Assembly: GCA_964563925.1 (NCBI GenBank)
Contig: CAZLZD010000038.1
Coordinates: 1-43,905, forward strand
DNA length: 43,905 nt
Source: JAUILA01 sp964563925
GTDB lineage: Bacteria > Bacteroidota > Bacteroidia > Cytophagales > Cyclobacteriaceae
Direction of reading: 5' to 3'
Shown: piece after piece, positions 23,861 to 32,514 of the stretch
Layout: each line of letters begins with the position of its first letter
Position numbering within the stretch: the first letter of the stretch is position 1
Program-made: the position numbers and the translations under genes
Notes under the pieces: generated by a model
What the model was told of the DNA's origin: nothing
The model's database searches: none
Seen by the model: only the letters and a program-made list of their open reading frames with translations

Positions 23861-25261
23861 TCAACCCTTCAAACTACCCACCATATCTTCCGGACGTACC
23901 CATTTGTCGAATTCTTCCTCAGTTAGGAATCCGAGATTGAGTGCTTCCTCCTTGAGAGTGGTCCCGTTTTCATGGGCAGTTTTGGCAATTTTTGCAGCTT
24001 TCTCATACCCGATGTGGGTATTAAGTGCCGTCACCAGCATCAGGCTGTTGCGCAGGTGCTGGTCGATATTCTTCCGGTTAGGTGTAATTCCCTGTGCACA
24101 GTGCTCATCAAACGACACGCAGGCATCGCCAATCAGCCGGGCCGACTGCAGGAAATTGGCAGCCATTACCGGCTTGAATACATTTAATTCATACTGTCCC
24201 TGTAATCCGCCTACAGAGACAGCCATATCGTTTCCGATCACCTGGGCACACACCATGGTCATGGCCTCACACTGGGTCGGATTGACCTTCCCCGGCATAA
24301 TCGATGAGCCGGGCTCATTGGCCGGGATGTTAATCTCCCCGATTCCTGCCCGCGGACCAGACGCAAGCATACGGATATCATTGGCGATCTTATTCAATGA
24401 GACGGCCAGTTGCCGGAGTGCGCCGTGCGCTTCCACAATGGCATCGTGCGCGGCCAGCGCTTCGAATTTATTCTCGGCCGTACGGAATGGCAACCCGGTA
24501 AACCCGGCAATTTTTTGAGCCACCAGTTCAGAATAGCCTTCCGGGGTATTGATCCCGGTGCCTACCGCGGTACCACCCAGGGCAATTTCTGACAGGTGAT
24601 CCAGTGTATTCTTCAGCGCTCTCAACCCATGGTCAAGCTGACTCACATAACCGGAGAATTCCTGTCCGAGGGTAAGAGGTGTCGCATCCATCAGGTGCGT
24701 CCGCCCGATCTTTACCACCTCCATAAACTCTTCGGATTTCTTACGCAGCGTATCACGCAACTGCTCCACGCCCGGAATGGTGGTTTCCACCACCATCTTG
24801 TAACAGGCAATATGCATTCCGGTGGGGAACGTATCGTTGGACGACTGGGATTTATTGACATCGTCATTCGGGTGGATCATCCTTGTTCCTTCACCCAGCG
24901 TATTCCCCTGGATTACATGGGTACGGTTGGCGATAACCTCATTTACGTTCATATTGGACTGGGTCCCGGAACCGGTTTGCCAGATCACAAGGGGGAACTG
25001 ATCATCAAGCTTACCCTCCAGGATCTCATCACAAACGGTTGAGATCAGGTCCCGCTTCTCTGCAGACAGTACACCAAGATCATGGTTGGCGTGGGCCGCG
25101 GCCTTCTTCAGGTAGGCAAAGCCCTTTATGATTTCCAGGGGCATGCTGGCAGGCTCCCCGATTTTGAAATTGTTCCGTGAGCGTTCGGTCTGTGCCCCCC
25201 AGTACTTGTCAGCGGGGACTTTCACTTCCCCCATGGTATCCTTTTCGATGCGGTATGACAT
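23861..25261 (-). CDS. fumC: Class II fumarate hydratase
   Basis: A 466-residue fumarase converting fumarate to malate in the TCA cycle. Motifs: TGSGTQSNMNVNEV (96-109), SSNDTFPT (140-147), GRTHLMDATP with H189, and the SS-loop GSSIMPGKVNP (318-328) with the catalytic serine. The full-length, iron-independent class is clear from these; aspartase relatives share the fold, but the TGSGTQ and GRTHLMDA details fit FumC. A TAAATTTG promoter-like box lies 28 bp upstream. Confidence 0.96.
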   Translation of the reverse strand: MSYRIEKDTMGEVKVPADKYWGAQTERSRNNFKIGEPASMPLEIIKGFAYLKKAAAHANHDLGVLSAEKRDLISTVCDEILEGKLDDQFPLVIWQTGSGTQSNMNVNEVIANRTHVIQGNTLGEGTRMIHPNDDVNKSQSSNDTFPTGMHIACYKMVVETTIPGVEQLRDTLRKKSEEFMEVVKIGRTHLMDATPLTLGQEFSGYVSQLDHGLRALKNTLDHLSEIALGGTAVGTGINTPEGYSELVAQKIAGFTGLPFRTAENKFEALAAHDAIVEAHGALRQLAVSLNKIANDIRMLASGPRAGIGEINIPANEPGSSIMPGKVNPTQCEAMTMVCAQVIGNDMAVSVGGLQGQYELNVFKPVMAANFLQSARLIGDACVSFDEHCAQGITPNRKNIDQHLRNSLMLVTALNTHIGYEKAAKIAKTAHENGTTLKEEALNLGFLTEEEFDKWVRPEDMVGSLKG

Positions 25262-25288
25262 ATTCTGTTTTTTCTGTATTTCTTAGCA

Positions 25289-25296
25289 CAAATTTA
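25289..25296 (-). promoter_or_regulatory. Bacteroidota-type -7 box upstream of fumC
   Basis: CAAATTTA on the plus strand is TAAATTTG on the minus strand, an exact TAnnTTTG match, 28 bp before the fumC ATG. The nearest upstream TTG (25321-25323 read on minus) is 24 bp away, slightly longer than the 17-23 reported for the phylum, and falls inside the 25315-25345 inverted repeat. Confidence 0.45.
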
Positions 25297-25314
25297 GCTA
25301 AAATGCGCTGGTTT

Positions 25315-25345
25315 TGCGATCAATTCGATATCGGAATTGAGCGCA
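25315..25345. promoter_or_regulatory. 31-bp inverted repeat between fumC and the LiaF/LytS/LytTR operon
   Basis: TGCGATCAATTC (25315-25326) and GAATTGAGCGCA (25334-25345) pair at 11 of 12 positions around a 7-bp spacer GATATCG, which itself is nearly symmetric. It lies between divergent genes, over the possible -33 region of fumC and 100 bp upstream of the LiaF-like start. It is a good operator candidate, possibly for the LytTR regulator encoded next door, though LytTR proteins usually bind direct repeats. Confidence 0.5.
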
Positions 25346-25445
25346 GAAGTTTCGACATTTACCGGTAGCCATCCGGCAGTTACCGATAAGTATTGCCAAA
25401 ACCTGGTGAGAACCGCTATCATTGGAGAAACAAAACGAAAAAACC

Positions 25446-26162
25446 ATGACACAACAACAAACACCCGAACATGTCCGTGACCGCCGATTCTGGCTGGGGA
25501 TCGGACTGCTGATATTCGGCGGGTACTGGATGCTCAGGGAACTGCACATTATTCCGTCCTTTCTTGGAGAATATATCTTCAATTTCCGTAACATTTTCAT
25601 CATCATCGGGGTCTATTTCATCGCCGCACGGGAAAAAGCCGGAGCCGGGTTGATATTTATCGGGATAGGCACCTTCCTTTGGCTGCGGCACTTTGGTCTT
25701 ATATTTATGGACTGGGACTTGCTGTTGCCAGCGATAATCATCCTGATCGGAGTTTCCCTGATTGCCGGAAGAAGTATCCAAAGCAGTCGCAAGAATGCCG
25801 AAGCTGACGAAAAACAGGATTTTATCGATGACTTTTCCCTGCTGGGGGGCCGTGAGCGGACGATCACATCCCAATCGTTCCGCGGGGGAAAAGTCACAGC
25901 GTTATTCGGCGGTTCCCAGATAGACATGCGCAATGCCGAACTGGCAGAGGGGCATAATGTCCTCGACGTATTTATCATGTTTGGGGGCACGTCGCTGATT
26001 GTGCCTCCTGACTGGAATGTACGCGTTGAGGTCTTCTCCCTGCTTGGCGGATTTGGCGATAAACGCTATTCTGTGGTCAAAGTCGTCCCGAATCCTGAAA
26101 AGACACTGCTCATCAAGGGTTTCGTCATGTTTGGAGGAGGTGAAGTATCTCTAACCACCTGA
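25446..26162 (+). CDS. LiaF-like membrane protein
   Basis: About 238 residues from ATG 25446 (an in-frame TTG lies 8 codons upstream). Four membrane helices (about 15-110) form a LiaI/LiaF-type N-terminal region. The C-terminal cytoplasmic beta-rich domain has five repeats of a hydrophobic-GG turn (SLLGG, ALFGG, IMFGG, SLLGG, VMFGG), as in the LiaF C-terminal domain. In Firmicutes LiaF inhibits a histidine kinase that senses cell-envelope stress. Here it is followed after 3 bp by a LytS-type kinase and a LytTR regulator, suggesting a three-part envelope sensor. Confidence 0.85.
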   Translation: MTQQQTPEHVRDRRFWLGIGLLIFGGYWMLRELHIIPSFLGEYIFNFRNIFIIIGVYFIAAREKAGAGLIFIGIGTFLWLRHFGLIFMDWDLLLPAIIILIGVSLIAGRSIQSSRKNAEADEKQDFIDDFSLLGGRERTITSQSFRGGKVTALFGGSQIDMRNAELAEGHNVLDVFIMFGGTSLIVPPDWNVRVEVFSLLGGFGDKRYSVVKVVPNPEKTLLIKGFVMFGGGEVSLTT

Positions 26163-26165
26163 TCA

Positions 26166-27230
26166 ATGAATCATCCGATCGCAGGCAAAGCCATCTACCT
26201 GTACATGCTGATATGGGGGCTGATCATCGCAATACATGGGCTTCTTCTGCATCAGCTGTACGGATTCAGTTATGGGACAAGCCTGACTGACGGATTGGTT
26301 TTCTATACTCCATTGGCAGGTTTCGGCCTCACCCTTTATTTCCTGGTCCGCTTTTTCAGAGGAATGAAGGGCTTTGCCATTAACAATATCCTCACCCACC
26401 TGGCCGCCGTGGTGGTGATTGCCCTGTTTACTTCTTTCGTATGGAGGGAGTCTATGAAGCTGGTTGCCTCGGGCCCGCTGGAGATTGCCTATGTACAGGA
26501 AAATTTTGGCTGGCACGTGGTTAGCGGGGCATTGCTCCTGGTTATCGTACTGATGTTTTATTACCTGATGGACAACCAATACCATATGCGCATACGGGAG
26601 ACACGGGAAAAATCGCTCGAAGCACTTTTGCGGGATACAGAAATGGAAATGCTCCGCTTCCAGATCAATCCGCATTTTATTTTTAACAGCCTCAATTCGA
26701 TCAGCGCGCTGACCCTCGACAATCCCGAGCGTGCCCAGGAGATGGTGATCAGACTATCCGAATTTTTCAGGAACGCACTGGGCTCCAACCGCCACAAAAG
26801 CCATACGCTGAGAGAGGAGCTCAAGCAGATTGATCTTTACCTGCAGATTGAGCGGGTACGATTCGGTGAGCGTCTGCAGCTTATCGGGGATATCGATGAA
26901 ACATGCCTGGATTACCAGGTGCCGGCACTCATTCTCCAGCCCTTGTATGAGAATGCAATTAAGTACGGGCTTTACGAACAGATTGACCAGGTGGAGATAC
27001 GGACGCGCGTGTCCTGTACGAAGGGTGGGGTACACATTTCCATCACCAACCCCTATGACTCCATGGTGTCTGTAAAGAAGGGGCGCGGGATCGGACTTAA
27101 AAATGTGCGGGCCCGCCTTGAATTAATGTATCACATTCCTGACCTTGTGACCATTGAAAAGAAAAAGAATCAGTTTACCGTTCACCTTTATCTACCTGAA
27201 TTGAATGAATCTCACCGTTCTGCTGATTGA
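26166..27230 (+). CDS. LytS/YehU-type sensor histidine kinase
   Basis: A 354-residue kinase with four N-terminal membrane helices (about 9-28, 44-63, 77-93, 117-135) and no large periplasmic loop. The His_kinase domain carries the phospho-acceptor H170 in FQINPHFIFNSLNS, and the ATPase domain has YENAIKYGL and a GRGIGLKNVRARL G-box. The lack of an external sensor domain fits control by a membrane partner such as the LiaF-like protein encoded 3 bp upstream. It overlaps the response regulator gene by 26 bp. Confidence 0.93.
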   Translation: MNHPIAGKAIYLYMLIWGLIIAIHGLLLHQLYGFSYGTSLTDGLVFYTPLAGFGLTLYFLVRFFRGMKGFAINNILTHLAAVVVIALFTSFVWRESMKLVASGPLEIAYVQENFGWHVVSGALLLVIVLMFYYLMDNQYHMRIRETREKSLEALLRDTEMEMLRFQINPHFIFNSLNSISALTLDNPERAQEMVIRLSEFFRNALGSNRHKSHTLREELKQIDLYLQIERVRFGERLQLIGDIDETCLDYQVPALILQPLYENAIKYGLYEQIDQVEIRTRVSCTKGGVHISITNPYDSMVSVKKGRGIGLKNVRARLELMYHIPDLVTIEKKKNQFTVHLYLPELNESHRSAD

Positions 27231-27963
27231 CGACGAAGAACTGGCCCGGAAAGTGCTAAGAAATTATCTGCAGGATTTGGAAGGCGTGGAGATCGCCGGC
27301 GAGGCTGCCAATGGGTTTGACGCCATGAAACTGATCCAGGAGACACGTCCCGATTTAATTTTCCTGGATGTTCAGATGCCTAAACTCACCGGCTTTGAAA
27401 TGCTTGAGCTTATTGACCCCGCCGACAGGCCGATGGTCATTTTCTGTACGGCCTACGACCAGTACGCGTTGAAAGCATTTGAGCAAAATGCGGTTGACTA
27501 TCTTCTTAAGCCATTCTCCCGAAGCCGGCTCACCGAGGCTGTGCGCAGGGCGGAGAGCCAGCACCGGGATAACCGTCCCGGGCATCAGTCGGCCTTGCAG
27601 AAAGTAGTGGAATCTCACCGGGAGAATACCGGTGAGCTGGACCGCCTGGTCGTTCGACAGGGGACACGCATCATTATCATTCCCCTGGAAGAGATAGAAC
27701 ATTTGCAGGCTGAAGATGATTACGTGGCCATTCATGCTAATGGCAAAAAATACCTCAAACAAATGACCATGAAATACCTGGAGGATTCTCTTCCTCCCGG
27801 GGATTTTGTGAGGATACACCGTTCTCATATCGTGGCAGTCAGAATGATTGACCGGCTGGAGGCATACTCCAAGGATTCCTACCTGGCCATTCTTACCAAT
27901 GGGGAGAAATTACCCGTCAGCCGGACCGGTTACCAATCCCTTCGTGAGATATTAGGCTTTTAA
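27205..27963 (+). CDS. LytTR-family response regulator
   Basis: A 252-residue DNA-binding regulator. The receiver domain (1-115) has the acidic pair D9/D10, phospho-acceptor D55 in FLDVQMP, T82 and K102 in LLKPF. A linker leads to a LytTR domain (about 148-250) with IEHLQAEDDYVAIH and FVRIHRSHIV motifs; LytTR domains usually bind paired direct repeats. Cognate partner of the overlapping LytS kinase. Targets are unknown; the palindrome at 25315-25345 and the LiaF operon itself are candidates. Confidence 0.94.
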   Translation: MNLTVLLIDDEELARKVLRNYLQDLEGVEIAGEAANGFDAMKLIQETRPDLIFLDVQMPKLTGFEMLELIDPADRPMVIFCTAYDQYALKAFEQNAVDYLLKPFSRSRLTEAVRRAESQHRDNRPGHQSALQKVVESHRENTGELDRLVVRQGTRIIIIPLEEIEHLQAEDDYVAIHANGKKYLKQMTMKYLEDSLPPGDFVRIHRSHIVAVRMIDRLEAYSKDSYLAILTNGEKLPVSRTGYQSLREILGF

Positions 27964-27986
27964 TCAGACTGACGTAACTTTATGTC

Positions 27987-28943
27987 ATGACAAAACAAAG
28001 GATTGTAATTCTCGACGGACATACATCAAATCCGGATGACTTTTCCTGGGATCCCCTGAAAGAGTTCGGTGACCTGGAAGTATTTCCCCGTACGCCGGAC
28101 GACCAGGTCCTGGCACGAGCCGGGAGTGCCGGCATCCTCATTCTGAACAAAGTTAAAATGACCAGGGAGAAGATCGAATCCCTGCCCGACCTGAAGTATA
28201 TCGGGCTGCTGGCTACCGGGTATGATAACGTGGATGTTAAGGCAGCACGGGAGAATGGAGTGACGGTGACCAATATTCCGTCATACAGTACCCCATCGGT
28301 GGCTCAACATGCCATCGCCTTGTTATTGCAGCATACAAATCGGGTGGCCTTGCACGATCGAAGTGTGCACGAAGACGAATGGGTACGCAGTAAAGATTTC
28401 AGTTATTTCAAGGAGCCGCTTTCCGAACTTGCCGGAAAGTATTTTGGGATTATGGGATACGGACAGATCGGCCAATATACCGCTAAAATTGCCCTCGCCC
28501 TGGGCATGAAACTGCTGATTCATTCAAACCATGCTTCTTCCGTCGAGGAGGGAGAACTGGTTTCGCTGGAAGAATTGTTCAAACGCAGTGATGTGGTTTC
28601 GATACACGCGGCACTCACACCAGAGAAAGCAGGCATTATTAATAAGGAGCTGCTTTCGCTGATGAAGCCTTCGGCACTGCTTATCAATACAAGCCGCGGT
28701 GGCCTGATCAATGAACAGGACCTGGCTGATGCGCTGAACCGGGGAATTCTCAAGGGGGCCTCGCTCGATGTGCTGAGTAAGGAACCACCGGCACCGGATA
28801 ATCCGCTGCTTACTGCCAGGAATTGTATCATCACCCCCCATATTTCCTGGGTCACTATCGAGGCCAGAAAACGGCTTATGAATACGGTGATCAACAATGT
28901 CAAGGCGTTTATGCAGGACCGCCCGATAAACGTGGTCAGCTGA
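27987..28943 (+). CDS. D-2-hydroxyacid dehydrogenase (glycerate/hydroxypyruvate type)
   Basis: A 318-residue NAD(P)-dependent dehydrogenase. The Rossmann motif GYGQIG (157-162) and catalytic residues R237 (NTSRGG), E266 (SKEPP) and H285 (TPHISW) are all present, with the family catalytic arrangement Arg-Glu-His. The H-x-x-W end of the motif resembles glycerate dehydrogenase/hydroxypyruvate reductase rather than phosphoglycerate dehydrogenase, which normally has an extra regulatory domain absent here. Substrate specificity is inferred. Starts 23 bp after the LytTR gene, and its stop overlaps recG by 8 bp on the opposite strand. Confidence 0.9.
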   Translation: MTKQRIVILDGHTSNPDDFSWDPLKEFGDLEVFPRTPDDQVLARAGSAGILILNKVKMTREKIESLPDLKYIGLLATGYDNVDVKAARENGVTVTNIPSYSTPSVAQHAIALLLQHTNRVALHDRSVHEDEWVRSKDFSYFKEPLSELAGKYFGIMGYGQIGQYTAKIALALGMKLLIHSNHASSVEEGELVSLEELFKRSDVVSIHAALTPEKAGIINKELLSLMKPSALLINTSRGGLINEQDLADALNRGILKGASLDVLSKEPPAPDNPLLTARNCIITPHISWVTIEARKRLMNTVINNVKAFMQDRPINVVS

Positions 28944-31029
28944 TACGGCTCCAGTTTACCTCCGTCTTTCTCTGCTGACTGATCTGACGGCGGACATTCG
29001 CATTTTCTGAATGCTGTAGCTGAGGATCTCTTTCGAGCAACGCCTGTGCTGCCTGCCTGGCAGTTTGCAGGATTTTTCCGTCGGTGGCGAGGTCAGCCAC
29101 AAGCAGGTCGAGAATACCACTTTGTTGCGTGCCCGTGATATCGCCGGGACCGCGAAGCCTCAGGTCAGTGTCTGCAATTTCGAACCCGTTATTGGTTCGG
29201 ACCATAGTTTCAATGCGGGTTTTACCATCCTTGCTCAACTTGAAGCTGGTCATCAGGATACAATAAGATTGATCTGCTCCGCGACCGACCCGTCCACGGA
29301 GCTGATGAAGCTGCGCAAGCCCGAAGCGCTCGGCATTCTCAATCACCATAACCGATGCATTCGGCACATTCACACCAACCTCGATAACGGTGGTGGCCAC
29401 CATAATTTTGGTTTCGCCCTTGACAAACCGCTGCATTTCATAGTCCTTGGCGTCGGATTTCATCTTTCCATGGACAATGCTGACCGGGACATCGGGAAAG
29501 GCCCGGCAGATACTTTCATAGCCGTCCATCAGGTGTTTCAGGTCGAGCTTTTCCGATTCCTCGATCAGTGGATAGACTATATAGGCCTGCCGGCCTTCAT
29601 CCAGCTGCTTCCTGATAAACCCGTTTACCTTAAGGCGGTGGGCATCATAGCGGTGGACGGTCACAATGGGTTTTCTTCCTGCCGGCAATTCATCAATCAC
29701 TGAAACATCAAGGTCACCATAGAGGGTCATGGCCAGAGTTCGTGGAATGGGTGTGGCCGTCATCACCAGCACATGGGGATATACGTCGTCATTTTTCTGC
29801 CAGAGTTTCGAGCGCTGGGCCACCCCGAACCGGTGCTGTTCATCTACGATGGCCAGCCCAAGCGTTTTAAATTGTACCACATCTTCCAGCAGGGCATGCG
29901 TTCCCACGAGAATATGTAATTCGCCGGAACGAAGCATCTCATGGATCACCGCCCGTTCCTTCTTTTTGGTGGACCCGGTGAGGAGGGCGATGTGAAGGCC
30001 CATCAGGGCAGCATATTCTTTTAGTCCCTCGTAGTGCTGGGTAGCCAGGATTTCGGTAGGTGCCATCATGGTTGCCTGGGTTCCTGACCCTACAGCCACC
30101 AGGATGCAGATAAAGGCCACGATCGTTTTCCCGCTGCCTACGTCTCCCTGGAGGAGCCGGTTCATTTGCCTGCCTGACCGTAGGTCCTGGTAAATTTCCC
30201 GGATCACCCGTTTCTGGGCATCCGTCAGATCAAACGGAAGGTGCTGGTTGTAGAATTCGGTAAGCAGGGCGGTTTCATGAAGTGGAATTCCCCGGAATTT
30301 GTCAACCCGGGCAAGCTTCATCATCAAGAGTCGCAACTGTACATAAAACAGCTCCTCAAATTTCATCCGGAAGGTGGCCCGTTGAAGTTTTTTCGCATCT
30401 GTCGGGAAATGGAGTTGCGGAAGGGCCTCCTGCTTGGGCATCAGACGGTATTCGTCGAGCAGACGCGGAGCCAGGGATTCGCGGATGTGGGGTTCTGCCA
30501 TGCGCAGGAGCCGCTGAATAATCTTGCCCAGTGCTTTGGAATCGAGGTATTTCTTTTTGAGCTTTTCGGTCGTGGAATATACCGGCTGAAGGTAGCCTCC
30601 TTCCAGGGTAAACTGACTGGCCACCTCGAGTTCGGGATGGGCCATATTGAGAATTCCGTTAAAGGTGGAAGGCTTACCGAACACTACATACTCGACACCG
30701 GGAACAATTTTCTTTTCAATCCAGTTGACCCCGCCAAACCATACCAGTTCAATGGACCCTGTCTCATCATGAAAGTGAGCGACCAGGCGTTTTTTCCGAC
30801 CACCTCCCACCAGCTCTTTGGAACGGATCCGGCCGCGAAGCTGAACATACGGAAGGGATGCACTGATTTCGTTTACGGAATAAAACCGGGTCCGGTCTTC
30901 ATAGCGAAAAGGATAATGCTGCAATAAATCGCCATAAGTGAAAATAGCCAGCTCCTTGTTCAGGAGGGCGGCCTTCTGCGGGCCCACTCCTTTTAAAAAC
31001 TCGATCTTTGTGTCAAAAAATCCCGACAT
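28936..31029 (-). CDS. recG: ATP-dependent DNA helicase RecG
   Basis: A 697-residue helicase from ATG 31029 (a GTG 8 codons earlier is less likely). The N-terminal wedge/OB domain (about 50-150) precedes helicase motifs I GDVGSGKT (295-302), II DEQH (396-399), III TATPIPRT and VI QLRGRVGRG. RecG reverses and remodels stalled forks and Holliday junctions. Full length for the family. Apparently monocistronic. Confidence 0.96.
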   Translation of the reverse strand: MSGFFDTKIEFLKGVGPQKAALLNKELAIFTYGDLLQHYPFRYEDRTRFYSVNEISASLPYVQLRGRIRSKELVGGGRKKRLVAHFHDETGSIELVWFGGVNWIEKKIVPGVEYVVFGKPSTFNGILNMAHPELEVASQFTLEGGYLQPVYSTTEKLKKKYLDSKALGKIIQRLLRMAEPHIRESLAPRLLDEYRLMPKQEALPQLHFPTDAKKLQRATFRMKFEELFYVQLRLLMMKLARVDKFRGIPLHETALLTEFYNQHLPFDLTDAQKRVIREIYQDLRSGRQMNRLLQGDVGSGKTIVAFICILVAVGSGTQATMMAPTEILATQHYEGLKEYAALMGLHIALLTGSTKKKERAVIHEMLRSGELHILVGTHALLEDVVQFKTLGLAIVDEQHRFGVAQRSKLWQKNDDVYPHVLVMTATPIPRTLAMTLYGDLDVSVIDELPAGRKPIVTVHRYDAHRLKVNGFIRKQLDEGRQAYIVYPLIEESEKLDLKHLMDGYESICRAFPDVPVSIVHGKMKSDAKDYEMQRFVKGETKIMVATTVIEVGVNVPNASVMVIENAERFGLAQLHQLRGRVGRGADQSYCILMTSFKLSKDGKTRIETMVRTNNGFEIADTDLRLRGPGDITGTQQSGILDLLVADLATDGKILQTARQAAQALLERDPQLQHSENANVRRQISQQRKTEVNWSRIS

Positions 31030-31198
31030 GAAATATAATATGATGGCGGCCACGCGTCCGGGAACCCGGTAATCCGCAGCCGTTTAAAATTAGCAATAAT
31101 TGAGCGTTTGACAACGAATCTGCCGGGGGAGTCTGCTTCCTGCTGATTGATCAAAATTTCTTAACTTAACGCTGAATTTTAATCTTGAGCAGTATTTC

Positions 31199-31561
31199 AT
31201 GACGCAATTAAAACGAGAGCGGGCATTACAGATCATTGAAGCATATTTTGACGGAGTTTACCAGGGAGATATTGACAATATCCCACTCCACCCCGATGTC
31301 ACCTTCCAGGGAACCATGGTACCTAATGAAATTCGCGGCGAACGGGAAGTTCGTAATTTCCTTTCGGATGTCTCCGCCGCGTTTGAGGATACTGATGTGA
31401 AATTTATCCGGGATATTATCGACGGTAACTTTGTCTGTTCTGAAGTGCAGCTCATTACCTCCAACGGAAAGAAGATTGATCTGTGCGATGTGTTTGAGAT
31501 CGAGGATGAGATGATCAAGAGCGTACGCCCCTATTTTGACCCCCGCCCGATGCTCGACTGA
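31199..31561 (+). CDS. NTF2-like / SnoaL-type small protein
   Basis: A 120-residue protein with the pattern of the NTF2/SnoaL cone fold: an N-terminal helix (ERALQIIEAYFDGVYQGD), HPDVTFQG, an IRGEREVRNFLSDV helix (about 48-61), and C-terminal strands ending at the PYFDPRP motif. These folds serve as isomerases, ketosteroid-like enzymes or ligand binders; function cannot be read here. It lies 72 bp upstream of menB, so the two may be co-transcribed. Confidence 0.7.
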   Translation: MTQLKRERALQIIEAYFDGVYQGDIDNIPLHPDVTFQGTMVPNEIRGEREVRNFLSDVSAAFEDTDVKFIRDIIDGNFVCSEVQLITSNGKKIDLCDVFEIEDEMIKSVRPYFDPRPMLD

Positions 31562-31609
31562 GCCGTTCAAAAAGTAGATAATTCTCCCGAAATAAAAGGA
31601 GGAAAAGAG

Positions 31610-31617
31610 TACTTTTG
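31610..31617 (+). promoter_or_regulatory. Bacteroidota-type -7 box upstream of menB
   Basis: TACTTTTG is an exact TAnnTTTG match, 16 bp before the menB ATG. No TTG -33 at standard spacing is visible. It may give menB its own promoter despite the gene upstream. Confidence 0.35.
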
Positions 31618-31633
31618 ATGAAAAAATGAAATC

Positions 31634-32476
31634 ATGAGCAGCATTCCCTGGAAAACTGTACGAGAATTTGACGACATCACTTACAAGAAGGCTGGTGGCG
31701 TAGCCCGGATTGCCTTTAATCGCCCTGAAGTTCGTAATGCGTTTCGCCCTAAAACGGTCGGTGAGTTATACCAGGCATTTCTGGATGCCCGTGAAGACAC
31801 TTCCATCGGAGTGGTCCTGTTTTCCGCCGAAGGACCTTCCCCAAAAGACGGCATATGGTCATTCTGCAGTGGCGGAGACCAAAAAACCAGGGGTCACCAG
31901 GGCTATGTGGATGACGATGGGATGCCCCGTCTTAATATCCTGGAAGTTCAGCGCCTGATCAGGTTCATGCCCAAGGTGGTCATTGCGGTTGTCCCCGGCT
32001 GGGCGGTGGGCGGCGGCCACAGCCTGCATGTGGTATGCGACCTTACCCTGGCCAGTAAGGAGCATGCGATATTCAAGCAAACCGATGCCGATGTCACCAG
32101 CTTTGATGGCGGATACGGTTCGGCTTACCTGGCTAAAATGGTCGGACAAAAGCGAGCCAGGGAGATATTCTTTCTTGGAAGGAATTATTCTGCCGACGAA
32201 GCATTTCAAATGGGGATGGTCAATGAATCGGTTCCTCATGAGGACCTGGAGAATACAGCCTGGCAATGGGCCCAGGAAATACTGGAGAAATCTCCCACTT
32301 CCATTAAAATGCTGAAGTTTGCCTTTAACCTCACCGATGATGGCATGGTGGGTCAGCAGGTATTTGCGGGGGAGGCTACCCGTCTCGCCTATATGACCGA
32401 GGAGGCTAAAGAGGGCAGAAATGCATTTCTGGAAAAGCGGAAGCCTGATTTCAGCAATATTAAGTGGATTCCGTAA
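31634..32476 (+). CDS. menB: 1,4-dihydroxy-2-naphthoyl-CoA synthase
   Basis: A 280-residue crotonase-fold enzyme that closes the naphthoate ring in menaquinone synthesis. The CSGGDQK motif (78-84) and GWAVGGGHS (122-130) form the oxyanion hole. The catalytic stretch QTDADVTSFDGGYGS (149-163) carries D151, S156 and D158, matching M. tuberculosis D185, S190 and D192. It is therefore the type II form with a built-in aspartate rather than the bicarbonate-dependent type. T155 replaces the usual glycine before the serine. The rest of the men pathway is not in the window. Confidence 0.96.
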   Translation: MSSIPWKTVREFDDITYKKAGGVARIAFNRPEVRNAFRPKTVGELYQAFLDAREDTSIGVVLFSAEGPSPKDGIWSFCSGGDQKTRGHQGYVDDDGMPRLNILEVQRLIRFMPKVVIAVVPGWAVGGGHSLHVVCDLTLASKEHAIFKQTDADVTSFDGGYGSAYLAKMVGQKRAREIFFLGRNYSADEAFQMGMVNESVPHEDLENTAWQWAQEILEKSPTSIKMLKFAFNLTDDGMVGQQVFAGEATRLAYMTEEAKEGRNAFLEKRKPDFSNIKWIP

Positions 32477-32514
32477 CAGGTCTGCCCCCGGACGCGTTAG
32501 GTAAAGAAAATTCT

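Noticed and set aside
23823..24518. 231-codon plus-strand frame over fumC
   Set aside because: Overlaps the conserved C-terminal half of FumC on the other strand; Ser/Arg/Pro-rich composition typical of antisense frames.
30241..30927. 228-codon open frame on the plus strand inside recG
   Set aside because: Entirely antisense to the intact RecG wedge region; the translation has no recognisable domain and reflects the codon bias of the opposite strand.
31066..31080. CCGGGAACCCGG short palindrome upstream of recG
   Set aside because: Five-bp arms with a 2-nt centre form no stable hairpin, and there is no U-run or gene end nearby.
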